DNA of 64,000 nt, from contig OZ010674.1 in the NCBI GenBank assembly GCA_963932185.1, forward strand, positions 28,069,309 to 28,133,308, written 5' to 3'. Made by a program: the position numbers and the translations under genes. This DNA is from Troglohyphantes excavatus. Taxonomy: Eukaryota > Arthropoda > Arachnida > Araneae > Linyphiidae. Below are positions 10,156-20,830 of this stretch, piece after piece. Within the stretch, counting starts at the first letter, position 1. Every line of letters begins with the position of its first letter. The notes under the pieces are model-generated. The model saw nothing but the letters and a program-made list of their open reading frames with translations. It had not been told where the DNA came from and searched no databases.

Positions 10156-11934
10156 ATGGCTTTTTGTAAATTCTTGGTAGTACCTCGCCATGCATCCAAC
10201 GATTTTGCCCACTTTCTTCAAAGTGATGATTTGAATTTGGCCCGTGTAAAACAATTGTTGGAACAGGATTCCTCATATGTTAATAAGGTTACTATCTTAA
10301 ACGAAACTCCTCTGTTGGTAGTGCTAAAGAATCGAAAATGTTCCGTTGATATAGTTAAACTTTTCCTCCAACATAACGCAAACATCAATTGCAAGGATAC
10401 ATTTGGGAATAACTGTTTATTGGTTGCTCTATCTCACCTTCTAGATGAAGCAATCATCCGATTACTACTCGAGAACGGTGCCGACATCAACAGTAGCGAT
10501 CGCGTAGGTCGATCTCCTGTCTGCGTTGCTTTTCGTTTCTGCGCTTCCAGAAATATCGTCAAGCTGCTGTTGGACAAAGGCTGCTCCCCTAATGCATGCA
10601 GGCTCCATATTTCATTAATGCACTGTGCTCTGGATCGCCCATTGAAGATACTAACAGACGATTTCCTGGAACATCTGCTCAACGTAGGGGGCAACTTGAA
10701 TTCGATCGACTCACAGGGCCAATCTCCCCTTTGCCTCGCTCTCATGTTAGGGTTATCAGCCCAAGCCATACAACTGATGCTGAGCAAAGGTGCCTTATTG
10801 GATGCATGCGAGAAACATGCTTCTGCAATGCTGTGTGCGACGGATCGTCATACAGGGTATCTTCTAAAAGCGGATCTAGTTAAACTGCTTATCAAACAAA
10901 AGGTTTCCCTGAACGATGAGGGCATCGACGGCTTCACGCCGTTGCAATCTGCTGTTTTCTGCTCTCGTTACGAAACCAAAGCGATCAAAATGCTACTCGA
11001 AAAACTGGGTGGGGACTTTAAAAGTAGTCGCGTAAATGGAGGAAATCTCCTGCATTTAGCAGTCAGCAATCCTCACTGTAAGTTGCGCACTGTAAAAGCA
11101 TTGTTAGACCAAGGAGTGCGCGTAGATGAGCTAAATAGCCGGGGACAAACTCCTTTGCTTTTAGCTTTGATGCAAGTCACGGCAAATCTTCGGCCGGGAA
11201 TTATTGAAGTTTTGTTAAAGAATGGTTCGCCTGTAAATGGAAAATGTGATACCAATGAAACTCCCATGCTAGCTGCAATAAATAATCTCGATTGTTATAT
11301 GTTCAAAGTGCTGTTTGCAGCCGGTGCTAGCAGTGATTTGTTTGAGGACGGTGATAAGACTTATTTACTGAATTTCATTTTCGATAACTGCACGGGTAGT
11401 CCTTGTCCGGAGAAGCTAGAGTTTTTGAAAATGTTATTGAAGTGTTCCATCTTGGAAATCCCCGATTTCGACGTTCAGGATTTAAGCCAGAACTGTAGAG
11501 ACAACGCTGAATTCTTCAGTTTTGCCGACGAGTGCGGTCACGAGCTGGGTAGAATGGAGTCGCAGAATGTAGGCTACATGTGCACGTTGCGCGAGTTTGT
11601 AAGTGAATACCACTTTCCTCACAATATTGCAGTTGATTGCAGTCCGAAAATGATTAACTACAACTTGGATCTGTTGTTGGAAATTCTAGTAAATAATGAC
11701 TTTCCGATATATTTGGATATCATATTGGCTAAAATTGGTAGGGAGCCAATGAAAGACAAATTAGAAAAAACGTATGTGTACACTTCAAAGGTTGATCCCA
11801 GTTCCCCTTCTGCACAAATATTCAGTGTGTTAGATTATCCATCTGTATGTCATGTTACTCAATTTTTATCCGACAAGGATATGATGCGATTCATGTTGGC
11901 GTATGTTAACCATCAAGATATATTTGACTCCTAA
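10156..11934 (+). CDS. Ankyrin-repeat protein, single coding exon, 592 residues
   Basis: This is by far the longest frame in the window. The ATG at 10156 is chosen because it has a strong context (A at -3, G at +4) and the open frame upstream of it is low-complexity. Residues about 15-435 form eleven or twelve ankyrin repeats, recognisable from recurring features such as IVKLLLDKG, TPLLLAL and the LLLENGADIN-type turn near residues 103-112. The remaining 155 residues are not ankyrin; near the C-terminus QFLSDKDMM (residues 569-577) faintly recalls an F-box helix. There is no signal peptide or membrane segment, so it is probably an intracellular protein-binding adaptor; the partner cannot be inferred. 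Codon use is balanced and less AT-rich than its surroundings, as expected for a gene under selection. A single coding exon is unusual beside the split receptor gene and could mean origin by retrocopying or from a multicopy intronless family. Confidence 0.9.
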   Translation: MAFCKFLVVPRHASNDFAHFLQSDDLNLARVKQLLEQDSSYVNKVTILNETPLLVVLKNRKCSVDIVKLFLQHNANINCKDTFGNNCLLVALSHLLDEAIIRLLLENGADINSSDRVGRSPVCVAFRFCASRNIVKLLLDKGCSPNACRLHISLMHCALDRPLKILTDDFLEHLLNVGGNLNSIDSQGQSPLCLALMLGLSAQAIQLMLSKGALLDACEKHASAMLCATDRHTGYLLKADLVKLLIKQKVSLNDEGIDGFTPLQSAVFCSRYETKAIKMLLEKLGGDFKSSRVNGGNLLHLAVSNPHCKLRTVKALLDQGVRVDELNSRGQTPLLLALMQVTANLRPGIIEVLLKNGSPVNGKCDTNETPMLAAINNLDCYMFKVLFAAGASSDLFEDGDKTYLLNFIFDNCTGSPCPEKLEFLKMLLKCSILEIPDFDVQDLSQNCRDNAEFFSFADECGHELGRMESQNVGYMCTLREFVSEYHFPHNIAVDCSPKMINYNLDLLLEILVNNDFPIYLDIILAKIGREPMKDKLEKTYVYTSKVDPSSPSAQIFSVLDYPSVCHVTQFLSDKDMMRFMLAYVNHQDIFDS

Positions 11935-12577
11935 TCAACTCTTAAAAAGTTTCTTATTTTTGGGTATTAATTAGGGTTTTTTATGGTTTAGATTTAAAAA
12001 TAATACTTGATGGGTATTCTAAAGGTTTCAAGGGAAACATTCAAAACATGTTTTGTCCCAAATATTTTAAAATTTGATTATTACATCACTGAAAGCATCT
12101 TTAAATTTTCTGTCAAACGTGACAATTTTATTTGTGAAAAATATGTTTTGGCCTATCGAAATATCTTGCAAAGTTCGGAATCTGCACACGAGTTATGCAT
12201 TTGGAAAAATATGTTTTCGTTTTTCCCACAATCGCTTGTTGTGAAGTAACCAGTTTTAAATGTTTGTTCATCAATTGTTAATTGTATCTATATATATATT
12301 GCTAAATGCTATTCACTTTGGCTGTATTGGTGAAAAATGCTGCTTACTTTGGCTATGTTGATGAAAGATGTTGCTTTTCTTGTATAGAAAATGTGTCTTG
12401 CACGCTAATTTTTTGTGTGGTGGATTGCTTAAAAAATATAAGAAAAATAAGAAAGAGGATGCATTTTTAATTTTCATATACTAATTTGAAAAAAAATATT
12501 TTTCTCTTGTTAAATTGAAAATGAAATTACAAAATCAAAAACATTGGATCCATTATTCGTTTTTATATACAATTCTA

Positions 12578-12583
12578 AATAAA
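12578..12583 (+). terminator. First AATAAA downstream of the ankyrin gene
   Basis: This is the first canonical poly(A) signal after the ankyrin stop codon, giving a 3' UTR of about 0.65 kb if used. It is AT-rich context, so a chance match is possible. Confidence 0.35.
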
Positions 12584-12652
12584 TATATTTATTTTGTTAA
12601 ATTGATAGGTTTATTAATTTTTTTACTGTGTTCTAAACTTTTAGAGAGATTA

Positions 12653-12768
12653 TACAGATTGGCTGTATAATATTTTTTGGCTGTATAAGCTATGCATAAT
12701 ATTGGCTGTATAGCTAGAATAGAATGGTTTATTATATGCATAGCTATGTTGGCTGTATAGATATGAAT
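12653..12768. repeat. Dispersed GGCTGTATA repeats
   Basis: TTGGCTGTATA occurs four times within about 110 bases. AGCTATGCATA and its inverted form TATGCATAGCT lie between copies. Related GGCTGTATTGG and GGCTATGTTGATG occur at about 12320 and 12350. They lie in the probable 3' UTR or 3' flank of the ankyrin gene. Function unknown. Confidence 0.5.
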
Positions 12769-13268
12769 ATAAAAATACATTCTTTTTGCTATACTTTAAT
12801 AACTTCATTGTGACTAATGTTAACCTGTGGTCTGTGAGAAGGTTTAAAGTGCCGTCTGGAGCTATTTTCACTTTCAAAGGTACTTTTGTTTTGATTTTTG
12901 ATGTAAAAAAAATTATGTATGAGAATTATACCTTTTATAACCCCCATCCCCCCAACAATCTACATGGAAAATGTAATTTATTTGTTGTAAAATATCCGAT
13001 TGATTTTTGTATCCTCTTTTTTAGCAATTTTATATGTTTGTTTTATTACAGCAATGGCTAGCAATGATTTATATATATATTTTGTTTGAATAGGTATAGT
13101 GTTTCCTTCTTTATTTTAGAGACATTGTTAGGTTGTGGATGTATTTTATGGATTAAAATGTGATTGTGAAAACAAAAAACGTGACTGGAGTCCTTCCCTT
13201 TGAATGTTTAATATTTTTTATTTTATTCTTCCACAAATATTGTAAGCTTAATCCAGCAGTTCTCAACC

Positions 13269-14747
13269 CAGTGGCGGCGATTCGGGGGGGCAAGGGGGGG
13301 CGGTTGCCCCCGCACTTTTTTCGGATGTTGCCCCCGCAATTTTTTGTATGTTGCCCCCGCAACTTTTTTATATTGGACTTTTTAAAACTAAATTACAAGT
13401 CAATTGTTTTACTGCATTACCTAACAAAGGAAAAATTTTGAGCCCCGACTTCCTCACCATAGGAACATAAATAAGGGAGGGGAGGGGGGGTTTCAGGAGG
13501 TTCAAACCCCTCTGATTGACAGATTTAATGTGCACTAGTTTCCTCCAAACGTTTGGACGATGGGAGAACGGGCTTGCAACCTCCCGGTAAGGAACTTGAC
13601 GCTTTAAAGAGCACCAAATTGCGAGTTCGAATATTAAAACAAGTAGTATATTTTAATAAATTTTGCTTCTAAAGTACCATTAATTTTTAATATAAATCAA
13701 AACAAAACATACATTTGCATAGTCTAATCAAAGCGATTAACTTTTTTAACCATATAATTTCTATATATTTTATGAAAGAAATAGTTTATAATAATTTTAC
13801 TTATGATTACTTATTTAAATAGTTTGGTTTTAAAATAGTTAATTTAGTCAGAAATTCTCCGATTATAACATTTTTAAAACACAATCCATAAAATTATATT
13901 TGTTTACTTTACTTATCAGTGAATGTTCTCAAAGATGATGGCAAAAAAGATTTAATAGCTTTTTTTTTAATTCTCAATGCTTTGATTTCGAAAACATTAA
14001 GAAAATAGTTTATTGTAACTACGTAATAAATCTACCCAAATCGGGCCTCTGGCTCTCAGCAGAATGACTCATTCCCAAGTTTTCTCAGTTTTGCATCATA
14101 TAAACAGTAGGGAGAACGGCGCCGAATATAACTTATGACTCGTTTGTACAGTCATTTTGGAGTCTACAGAGCAAACTGTATATGACTTATGACTACTCCG
14201 ATAGATATTTATTTGTTTTTAAATTAGTCGTTGATTTTTTTAAATTTAATCAGGGCCATTGTTCAGTCTTTTTACACATCGTAGCCTTCGCTTAAGGGTC
14301 TAGTTAAATTGTCTTCGACTATAGCTAAAATAGCCAAGTGATATAAAGGTGTTTTGAACAGTTCATACCTTTTATACTCCTGAAAATTGGACTTCAGTTT
14401 TTGTGGCCTTTTATATAGTATTTCTGAAAGTTATCGTGCTTTGTTTCGCTTTTTTAAGTCAGAATAACGAAAAAAGAATGCTTTTAACTCGTCTCAAATC
14501 AGCTTTATGGTATGAAAACTTTTATTTTTTTTAATTAGTTATTACATTTTTTTTACTGTGTATTTTAAGTTGGTATACTTCAAATAACACAAAATAGTGA
14601 GTAAATATAAGTGTGCAATACCATAGCTTTTTTTTAGCAATATTATAGCAAATTTTATTAGTCCCCCCCCCCCCTCTCCTATTTGGGGGACTTTTTGTTT
14701 CCCCTTTATCTTGCCCCCCCACTTTCAGCACCCAATCGCCGCCACTG
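13269..14747. mobile_element. hAT-type non-autonomous element, 1479 bp
   Basis: The inverted ends are CAGTGGCGGCGATT and AATCGCCGCCACTG, perfect over 14 bases. They are flanked by 8-bp direct repeats with one mismatch, TCTCAACC (13261-13268) and CCTCAACC (14748-14755). Just inside the left end is a short tandem array of TTGCCCCCGCA units (13314-13372), a subterminal arrangement also seen as G/C runs near the right end. No transposase frame is present. Confidence 0.85.
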
Positions 14748-14951
14748 CCTCAACCTGTGGTATTCTTATCTCTACTTGACAGTCAGATTGGGGGTATACG
14801 CAAATATTAGCAATGGCAGAAAACATCTAAAATAATAAATTTAATTTGTCATCAATTTGAGTTGTTTGATTAAAAATGGAAAGTTTTATCAAGGGGTGTG
14901 CGAGAGAACAAAGTTGAGAATCTACTGGTTTAAACTGTTGTTCAGGTGTAT

Positions 14952-15204
14952 CATATCGTCGTCTCAGAGCAACCTTAAGTCATCTAAAAAAATACGAAAA
15001 TTAGTTTTCGGTCTTGCTAATATTTTCAAATGTGCATTTATTTAGTGGAACACTCAGACATTTTTTTGTCTTCACATCTGAAGTGAAGACATAAAAATGT
15101 CGGAGTGTTCCACTAAATAAAGGCACATTTGGTAATATTAGCACGACCGAAAACTCATTTTCGTATTTTTAGATGTCTTGCTGTTGCTCTGAGGCGACGA
15201 TATG
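14952..15204. repeat. Large near-perfect palindrome
   Basis: Two arms of about 120 bases are inverted copies of each other, with the centre at about 15078 (CTTCACATCTGAAGTGAAG). The outer ends are CATATCGTCG and its inverted partner CGACGATATG. Arms differ at a few positions and by small indels. It could be a foldback element or an inverted duplication. It lies in the presumed intron of the receptor-like gene. Confidence 0.8.
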
Positions 15205-17093
15205 TCGAAGTTAATTATTAATGTTAGTTAATATTATGAAAACACAAATTATCGGTTTGATTGAGAATTCTTAATGGTTTCAAATGCTGTCTTAAAAGGA
15301 TAATTTAGTATTTTAAAAAACAAATTTTTTGTAAATAATTACAAGTAAAAAATCTACTTTTTTTTCTTCAAAATATTAAATTACTACAAACTAATCTATT
15401 TCATTGCTCTTAATGGAAGATCAATTACATATTCAAATTTGTTCTGTAATTTTTTTTCTGCATCCCTATATTGTGAAACATGCATTTGACATTGAACCAT
15501 TTTTTAAAAAAAGTATATTACAACACTCCTAATTTTTTTTGTCTAGTAAAACTCTAGGTTAATTTTTAATATCTCTAATACATCATTTAATCAACACAGA
15601 AAATAATTTTGGTTAAATGAAAATTCATGTTTGACACTTTCTACTACTCTCTTGATATCTTGTTGCCCTCAATACCCTGAGTTGCAAATCTAGGCTGGAC
15701 ATGAGTCGATGTTAGTTTAGAAATAAAACAATATTAGATGTTTATAAAATTGATTAATGGGAATAAGCTGACTTGTATGTTTTTCTTAGTTAAGTAGTAT
15801 CAAAGTTGATATTTGTAATACTGTAGAAATGCTCACACTTTAATTGCATTTAGTGTTTTTATGTAAGAAAATGACAAGCAAGATGTATCATACGTAAATA
15901 TGTTTATAAAGTATAAAATTTGCACTACAATATTAGAATATCATGAAGAAGAATACCATTAACTTAAAACTTAATAAGGTTATCTAATACTTTATATGAA
16001 TGAAAGCGACTCTTCAAAAAGCTTTGCAATACTTTCAGGGAATAACTGCATTAAATTAATCGGACACCATTAAAATTAGAACCATTCTATATTTTATGCT
16101 ATGCAGAGTAATTACTAAATGATAATGAAACACCATTCCTTTAAAAATAATAATGGCAAGTGCTTTTCATTTGAAGAGATAATACGAGGGCTATCTTATG
16201 AGGAATATCTTACCTAAGAAAGCTATAATATGTGCCTATATTTTTCTTTAAACAAAACTATTAGCATGTGAACTCAATAAGACACTTGCATATGATGATG
16301 TTATTATTAAATAACTTTGGTCAAACTTGCATATTATATGTCTTGGCAAAAGTTTAAGTTAGCTAAAATAAAAATGCCATCAAGAATGAAAATCACATGG
16401 TAACTTTAACGATAGCCATCATAGCAGTTAAATATTCTTTTATACAAAATTATGTGTGTGTTTATTAAAGATTCCAAATATGACACTGGGCGTATATTAT
16501 AATTCACCATAATAGCTCCTTGAGCAGTTGTTTAGGACAATTTATCCCTTAACATATGATTCTGGCACTGTGCAATGGTACAATGTTACCCGCTGTGCTG
16601 TTCAAAAGCAGCTGGTACCCCCTGGGCTGGAAGCAGTTGTTTGGGGCCTCTCATTCTTTTCGAGCATTCTATTTTTAGAACTTTTCTATTAGTTTGAAAG
16701 GGCAGGTAAAGTTTGTGGCATAACCTTGTTATAAGTTTAAAGGAACGATAAAATTTAGCGTCCCCTAAATTACATATGTATATTGCTTTATTATAAAAAT
16801 TAATGTGTAATGTAATGTTTATTAAGCTGAAAATGTGAGGTGCATATATTCAGTTTGTTTCTGATGTATTTGTACACACAAGCTAATAATTTTTGGGACC
16901 TAAGATGTGGCAAGCGCTTCATTTGTCACAATTTTATCTGGATAAGTTCTTTTCAAATTTTCAACCCGATTTTATTTTCCCAACTATTTTAGGCATGAAA
17001 TCTTCCATTCAAGCTATCCTTCATTGAAATATGTTCCATATCTTTTCATAATTTCAATTTACCAATAGAATTATACGAGTACTATTCTCTCAC
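15205..17093. other. AT-rich presumed intron of the receptor-like gene
   Basis: Apart from the tentative exon at 15598-15667, no exon, RNA gene or repeat was recognised. The patch at 16560-16700 is somewhat richer in GC but has no supported splice signals on the minus strand. Confidence 0.4.
15598..15667 (-). CDS. Tentative fourth exon of the receptor-like gene
   Basis: After an AG acceptor on the minus strand the first two bases (GG) complete the glycine codon left open by the exon ending at 17094. The frame then reads QQDIKRVVESVKHEFSF, which fits the position where IR93a has a helix ending RVV...EF. Weak points are that the acceptor has a poor pyrimidine tract, an in-frame stop lies immediately upstream, and the only usable donor (GTGTTG at 15597) is non-consensus. 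Confidence 0.3.
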
Positions 17094-17351
17094 CATAATT
17101 GGAGTCGTGCACCACCACAATGTCTGCTTTCCTATATCGCTGCTGGACAACGTCCACCACAGCCTGCATGGCGTCGGATCTGGGTTCTCTGTCCACGAAA
17201 ACGTTGCTGCCGTTGTTCACTAGGCAGTGGTCGACGTTGACGGCAAAGTGTAAGATTCCTAGCGAAGAGCTCTGGGTCGCCAAGCTTGCCAATAGATCAC
17301 ACGATGTGGCGGAGAATAGCACCTCAAAGTCCGTTTCTTTGGAACACACAC
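17094..17351 (-). CDS. Receptor-like gene, exon 3
   Basis: The acceptor ATTTAAAATGCAG is followed by 258 bases: two that complete a glycine codon, 85 codons, and one base before G|GTGAGA. Landmarks are VCSKETDFEVLFSATSCDLL, two cysteines, and VVVHDSNYG at the end. GC content is clearly above that of the flanking introns. Confidence 0.75.
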
Positions 17352-19952
17352 CTGCATTTTAAATGGTTCACACTGTAATGATAAGTAGTTAAATTACCAT
17401 TGCTAGATATAAGGAAGATAATTGCTTGGGTCTTCTTCTTTTTTTACCTCAACAAGAATTTAAACGATTTGGAACAATGTGGTCATCTTCGTAGTTTACA
17501 ATTACCTTAACTATAATAATGATAAACATTTCCTAGCTCAACATTTGACTTAAGAGTCAATTGTATTCCTTATTATAGTAATATTTATTAATTATTTGAC
17601 AAGATGCAAACATTCAATTTCAACCTGAAGTGTAAAAAAAAACTTTTTAGTATAGGAATTGGTAAGACATTATTACTTATTTAAATATTGTTCATATTTT
17701 ATATTTTGATTAAAATAGTTACAATAACTTTGTTACCTCAGTGATTATTATTAACTAATCAATATAATATTATTTTTTAATAATTAAGATACTGCAATTT
17801 TTAAAATTTACAAGTATGGCATTACTGATGGAAATAGGGAAAAACATAATTAAAAAACAATGATTTTTTTAATTAAATATTTGTATTTGCCTATGTTAAC
17901 ATTTATAATTTTTATTTCTACGAAACATTAATATTCAATAACTGCCCATAAAAGGCAAAACTATGAATGGATAGATAGTAAATAAGAATGATATTTTATA
18001 AAGTAAAAAAAAAAAATATTACAAATATTGTGTCTTTTTCACATATGCAATCGGAAAGAATAGCAAGCTGTAAACGTAAGAGAATGACAGTAAAGAAATA
18101 CTGAAATTCAACGTAAAGTATTGAAATTTAAATACAATGAAAATTTGGTTCTAAAATGGTCCACTGTAGATTTCCCAGTGTGTGTGCGATCGTTAGCCCA
18201 CCCCCTTGTTACGCCACTGGTTTTACACATATACCTTGAGAACAGTTATTTTTACAAAATGGAATTTAAGAAAATATATGAAAGATGTACGGGATGAACG
18301 ATGGTGGTCCATACGAAGTGAAACAAAGTTCCTCAGCTCGTATACATACACGGCATACTGATCTTTTAATAATGTTCTTTGGCGAACTCTCATTGTTTTT
18401 TCTGTTTCATAACTTTAATACAATGAAAATACAGTTCAGTTCCTAACACAAGGATTTAAGATCACTATTTTAACAAAACGTGAACCTTCATCGATTTTTC
18501 CGTAGACCCTTTATATGTAAATGCACTTGTCTACTAACCTTGTATTTGTTGTGCAAGTGGAAGAATTGGATCGATCTTTCTTATGTTGTATGGAGTATCT
18601 TCGGGTTTCTGAACTTGTTGAGATTCCATGATAAGACGTATAACCTGGATGAATTCATCGTCATAACCATTGCTATCATGAATGACATCTGGAAGAAAGA
18701 TGCAGACAATTTTTAAGTTGGGTCTGTATTGTGTTCAAATTGTTGCCGTTTTCCCATTTAATATTAACATTCACTTTAGCTAAACTAAAATTAAAGAATT
18801 TTGCGAATATATAATTTTAAATATTTAATATCTTATTTTCTGATTGCAAATATAAGCAAAACTTCGCAATTACCAATTATAATCGTTGGAGGCACACTAA
18901 AAGTCAATTTTTAATTTACTCGTGTTTTTCATTAAGTTTTAATTAAGTTTAGAAATAAATAATTCATTAGTTGTGTTTTTGTATTCAACAAATAGCATTG
19001 GATTTTTCGAAATTGAGAAGAAATTTGCTTTATATATTTTTTGAAATGTCAAAATGGATCTTGAACATATAAGACACATTAGTCATAGTGATATTTTAGT
19101 TTAATTTGAGAATGTTAAAGCAAGCTGTTTGCTAATCCATTATTATATAAATATATGATACCACAGCTCTATTAGTAAGATGGTGCCATATTTAATTTCT
19201 GTTCTTAGCTATGTAGGAAAATCGGGCTAAAGAACGCCGAAAATTGGACTTCAAAAGTATGAAACGGTTAACATTTCAAACATTTATTAGTCATTCCAGC
19301 GATGACAAAAGATAAACTGACATAGTTTAAAATACCCTTAATCATAAAAATCTTTTAATACTTTGCCTAAATAACATTTGATTTCCAGTTTTTCTAGCAA
19401 TACACAAGCTTCAAATTAAAAAAATATATTATTCGATGTCGAAATATTTTTCAAATCTAAAGCGTTGGGATGTTTTTTTTGGAAATTATATCTATTAAAA
19501 TAATAATAAAAATTAAAATATATACAAATTACATGTATTGAAAATATAAAATAAATCATTTTGCAAAGTAATTAAATTTACAATTTTGAAATTTTCCTAA
19601 ACCCTCAGAAGGAAAATATGTAAAATAATTATAATGTAAATTAATAAATATTTTAAATAACTTAAAAAAATGAAAATTAATAAAAAAAAAATACTTTTAA
19701 AAGTGTTTATACGCATTCTTCTATGTTTACAATCTTGAATAAAAATTCTATACTTTTGATTTAAAGAAAAATTACAATTATTATAGGTTTATTTAAATTT
19801 TTTAAAATATAAAACAAAGTAAAAAAAAACAAGTATAATTAATATTTTAAAAAGAAAATCGTTCTCTAATAATACTTACTGAATGTTATTTGTCTACTAA
19901 CTGCCATCGTAAGCAAACATGAAACGAGGCATATGCGAAGTCCCCAAAACAT
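17094..19952 (-). CDS. IR93a-like ionotropic receptor, N-terminal part (three joined exons)
   Basis: Three minus-strand exons (19880-19952, 18539-18688, 17094-17351) join at consensus GT-AG junctions, all in phase 1, into an uninterrupted 160-residue frame that continues past 17094. Residues 1-19 form a signal peptide. The rest reads as the first lobe of a bilobed amino-terminal domain: VIHDSNGYDDEF near the start, then EVLFSATSCDLLASLA and DIVVVHDSNYG. From memory this order and spacing fit the co-receptor IR93a better than kainate or NMDA receptors, but no search was run. IR93a works with IR25a and other IRs in the dendrites of sensory neurons for humidity and temperature sensing in insects. 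Family proteins are roughly 800-900 residues, so four fifths of the protein, including the ligand-binding domain and pore, is missing and probably lies beyond the left edge after long introns. Confidence 0.6.
17352..18538. other. Intron 2 of the receptor-like gene
   Basis: This is an AT-rich intron of about 1.2 kb. It contains a solo hAT-type end at about 18172-18220. Confidence 0.6.
18172..18220. mobile_element. Solo terminus of a hAT-type element
   Basis: GTTAGCCCACCCCCTTG followed by TTACGCCACTG reads, on the minus strand, as CAGTGGCGTAACAAGGGGG, a typical hAT left end. No matching partner is found nearby, so the element is truncated. Confidence 0.45.
18539..18688 (-). CDS. Receptor-like gene, exon 2
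   Basis: The acceptor TTTCTTCCAG precedes two bases (AT) that complete the AAT codon opened by exon 1. The exon then has 49 codons and one base before G|GTTAGT. The translation starts VIHDSNGYDDEF and ends with IDPILPLAQQIQ. The frame is open only in the phase required by both neighbours. Confidence 0.7.
18689..19879. other. Intron 1 of the receptor-like gene
   Basis: This is an AT-rich intron of about 1.2 kb with no recognised repeat or nested gene. Confidence 0.6.
19880..19952 (-). CDS. Receptor-like gene, exon 1 (signal peptide)
   Basis: The ATG at 19952 opens 24 codons plus one base, ending A|GTAAGTATT, an excellent donor. The peptide begins MFWGLRICLVSCLLTMAVS, a typical secretory signal with a hydrophobic core and a small residue before the predicted cleavage site. 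An alternative upstream ATG in another frame runs quickly into a stop. Confidence 0.7.
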
Positions 19953-20167
19953 TTGCGTTTCTGCTCATTGCGGATGGAGCTTTTCTATAGCGGAAATAAT
20001 TAAAATATTATGAATTATTGGTAACCAACATGATCTATACACAAAATCAAGAAAGAAGCTATAGCTTTTTATGTACCAAATATATAGACTTGGTGGTTGA
20101 ATCAAGTCTATATTTTCATGACAGCAGCCCCAAGAGGGATTTAAAACATTTTTATTTTAGTTTTGGG

Positions 20168-20206
20168 TTTAAATACCCCCCCCCCCCCCCCACACACACC
20201 CCAGTG
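20168..20206. repeat. Poly(C)/(AC) simple repeat
   Basis: A run of about 16 C is followed by ACACACACC. Confidence 0.8.
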
Positions 20207-20269
20207 TCCAAGTTACGGTATGTGAATAATTCTTAAATTTTAACGGATAGTTTTAAAATTATAATAAAT

Positions 20270-20830
20270 AAAATTATATTTAAAAAAAAAAAGGAAAACC
20301 GGTTATAAGAAAATTGCGCGATTTTTAAATTTTTTTTTTTATAAATAATTTTTTAAAAAATTATATTATTTTTATATTTATTTCAACGTTTTGAAATCTG
20401 CCCCAAAATTTAGATATGGTTTTTGTAAATTGACACCAACTTTAACAGTTGTAATAAGTATAAAATTAAATTTCTCAACAAAATTTAAAATATTTTTTAC
20501 TTTTTAGCGTATTTTTCTCAAAGTCGTTTTCCTTTTTTTTTTTTAAATATTATTTCATTTCCCCTTTTTTAGTTTTTAATTTAGAAGAGGACTTCGTCCC
20601 CTACTATTATTCACCTGCAAACTCAAGTTGTTGCTAACTTTTTTTCATGCCCCAAATTGTATATTTAAGGATTATCCTGTTTAATAAATGCCGGATTAAC
20701 AAAATTTCATTGATATACAATTTTTATCCAACAATGAAAATATTTTGAAATCGGATTAAATGTAAAAAAGAAAGACCGATTAACAGATATTTCCGAATTG
20801 ATAAATAACAGCCGGTAACTAATTCTTTTT
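20270..20830 (+). repeat. Dispersed repeat family R, copy 1
   Basis: It shares with the copies at 26860-27525 (minus), 30270-31070 and 33190-33640 a central inverted segment (AAAATTTAGATATGG around 20410 and TGTAATAAGTATAAAA at 20450). This is followed by TTTTTCCTTTTT, a short GC-richer stem around GAAGAGGACTTCGTCCCC, then an ATCCTGTTTAATAAATGCCGG-type segment with repeated CGGATTAAC/CCGGATAAC motifs. It has no coding capacity and its ends are not clearly defined. Confidence 0.6.

Noticed and set aside
10434..10883. Open frames on both strands overlapping the ankyrin coding region
   Set aside because: They are shadows of the ankyrin gene's biased codon use and have no independent motifs.
12786..13061. 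Second coding gene downstream of the ankyrin gene
   Set aside because: The first 30 codons look balanced on both strands, but the remainder is AT-rich and Phe/Tyr-rich, with no motif and no matching exon.
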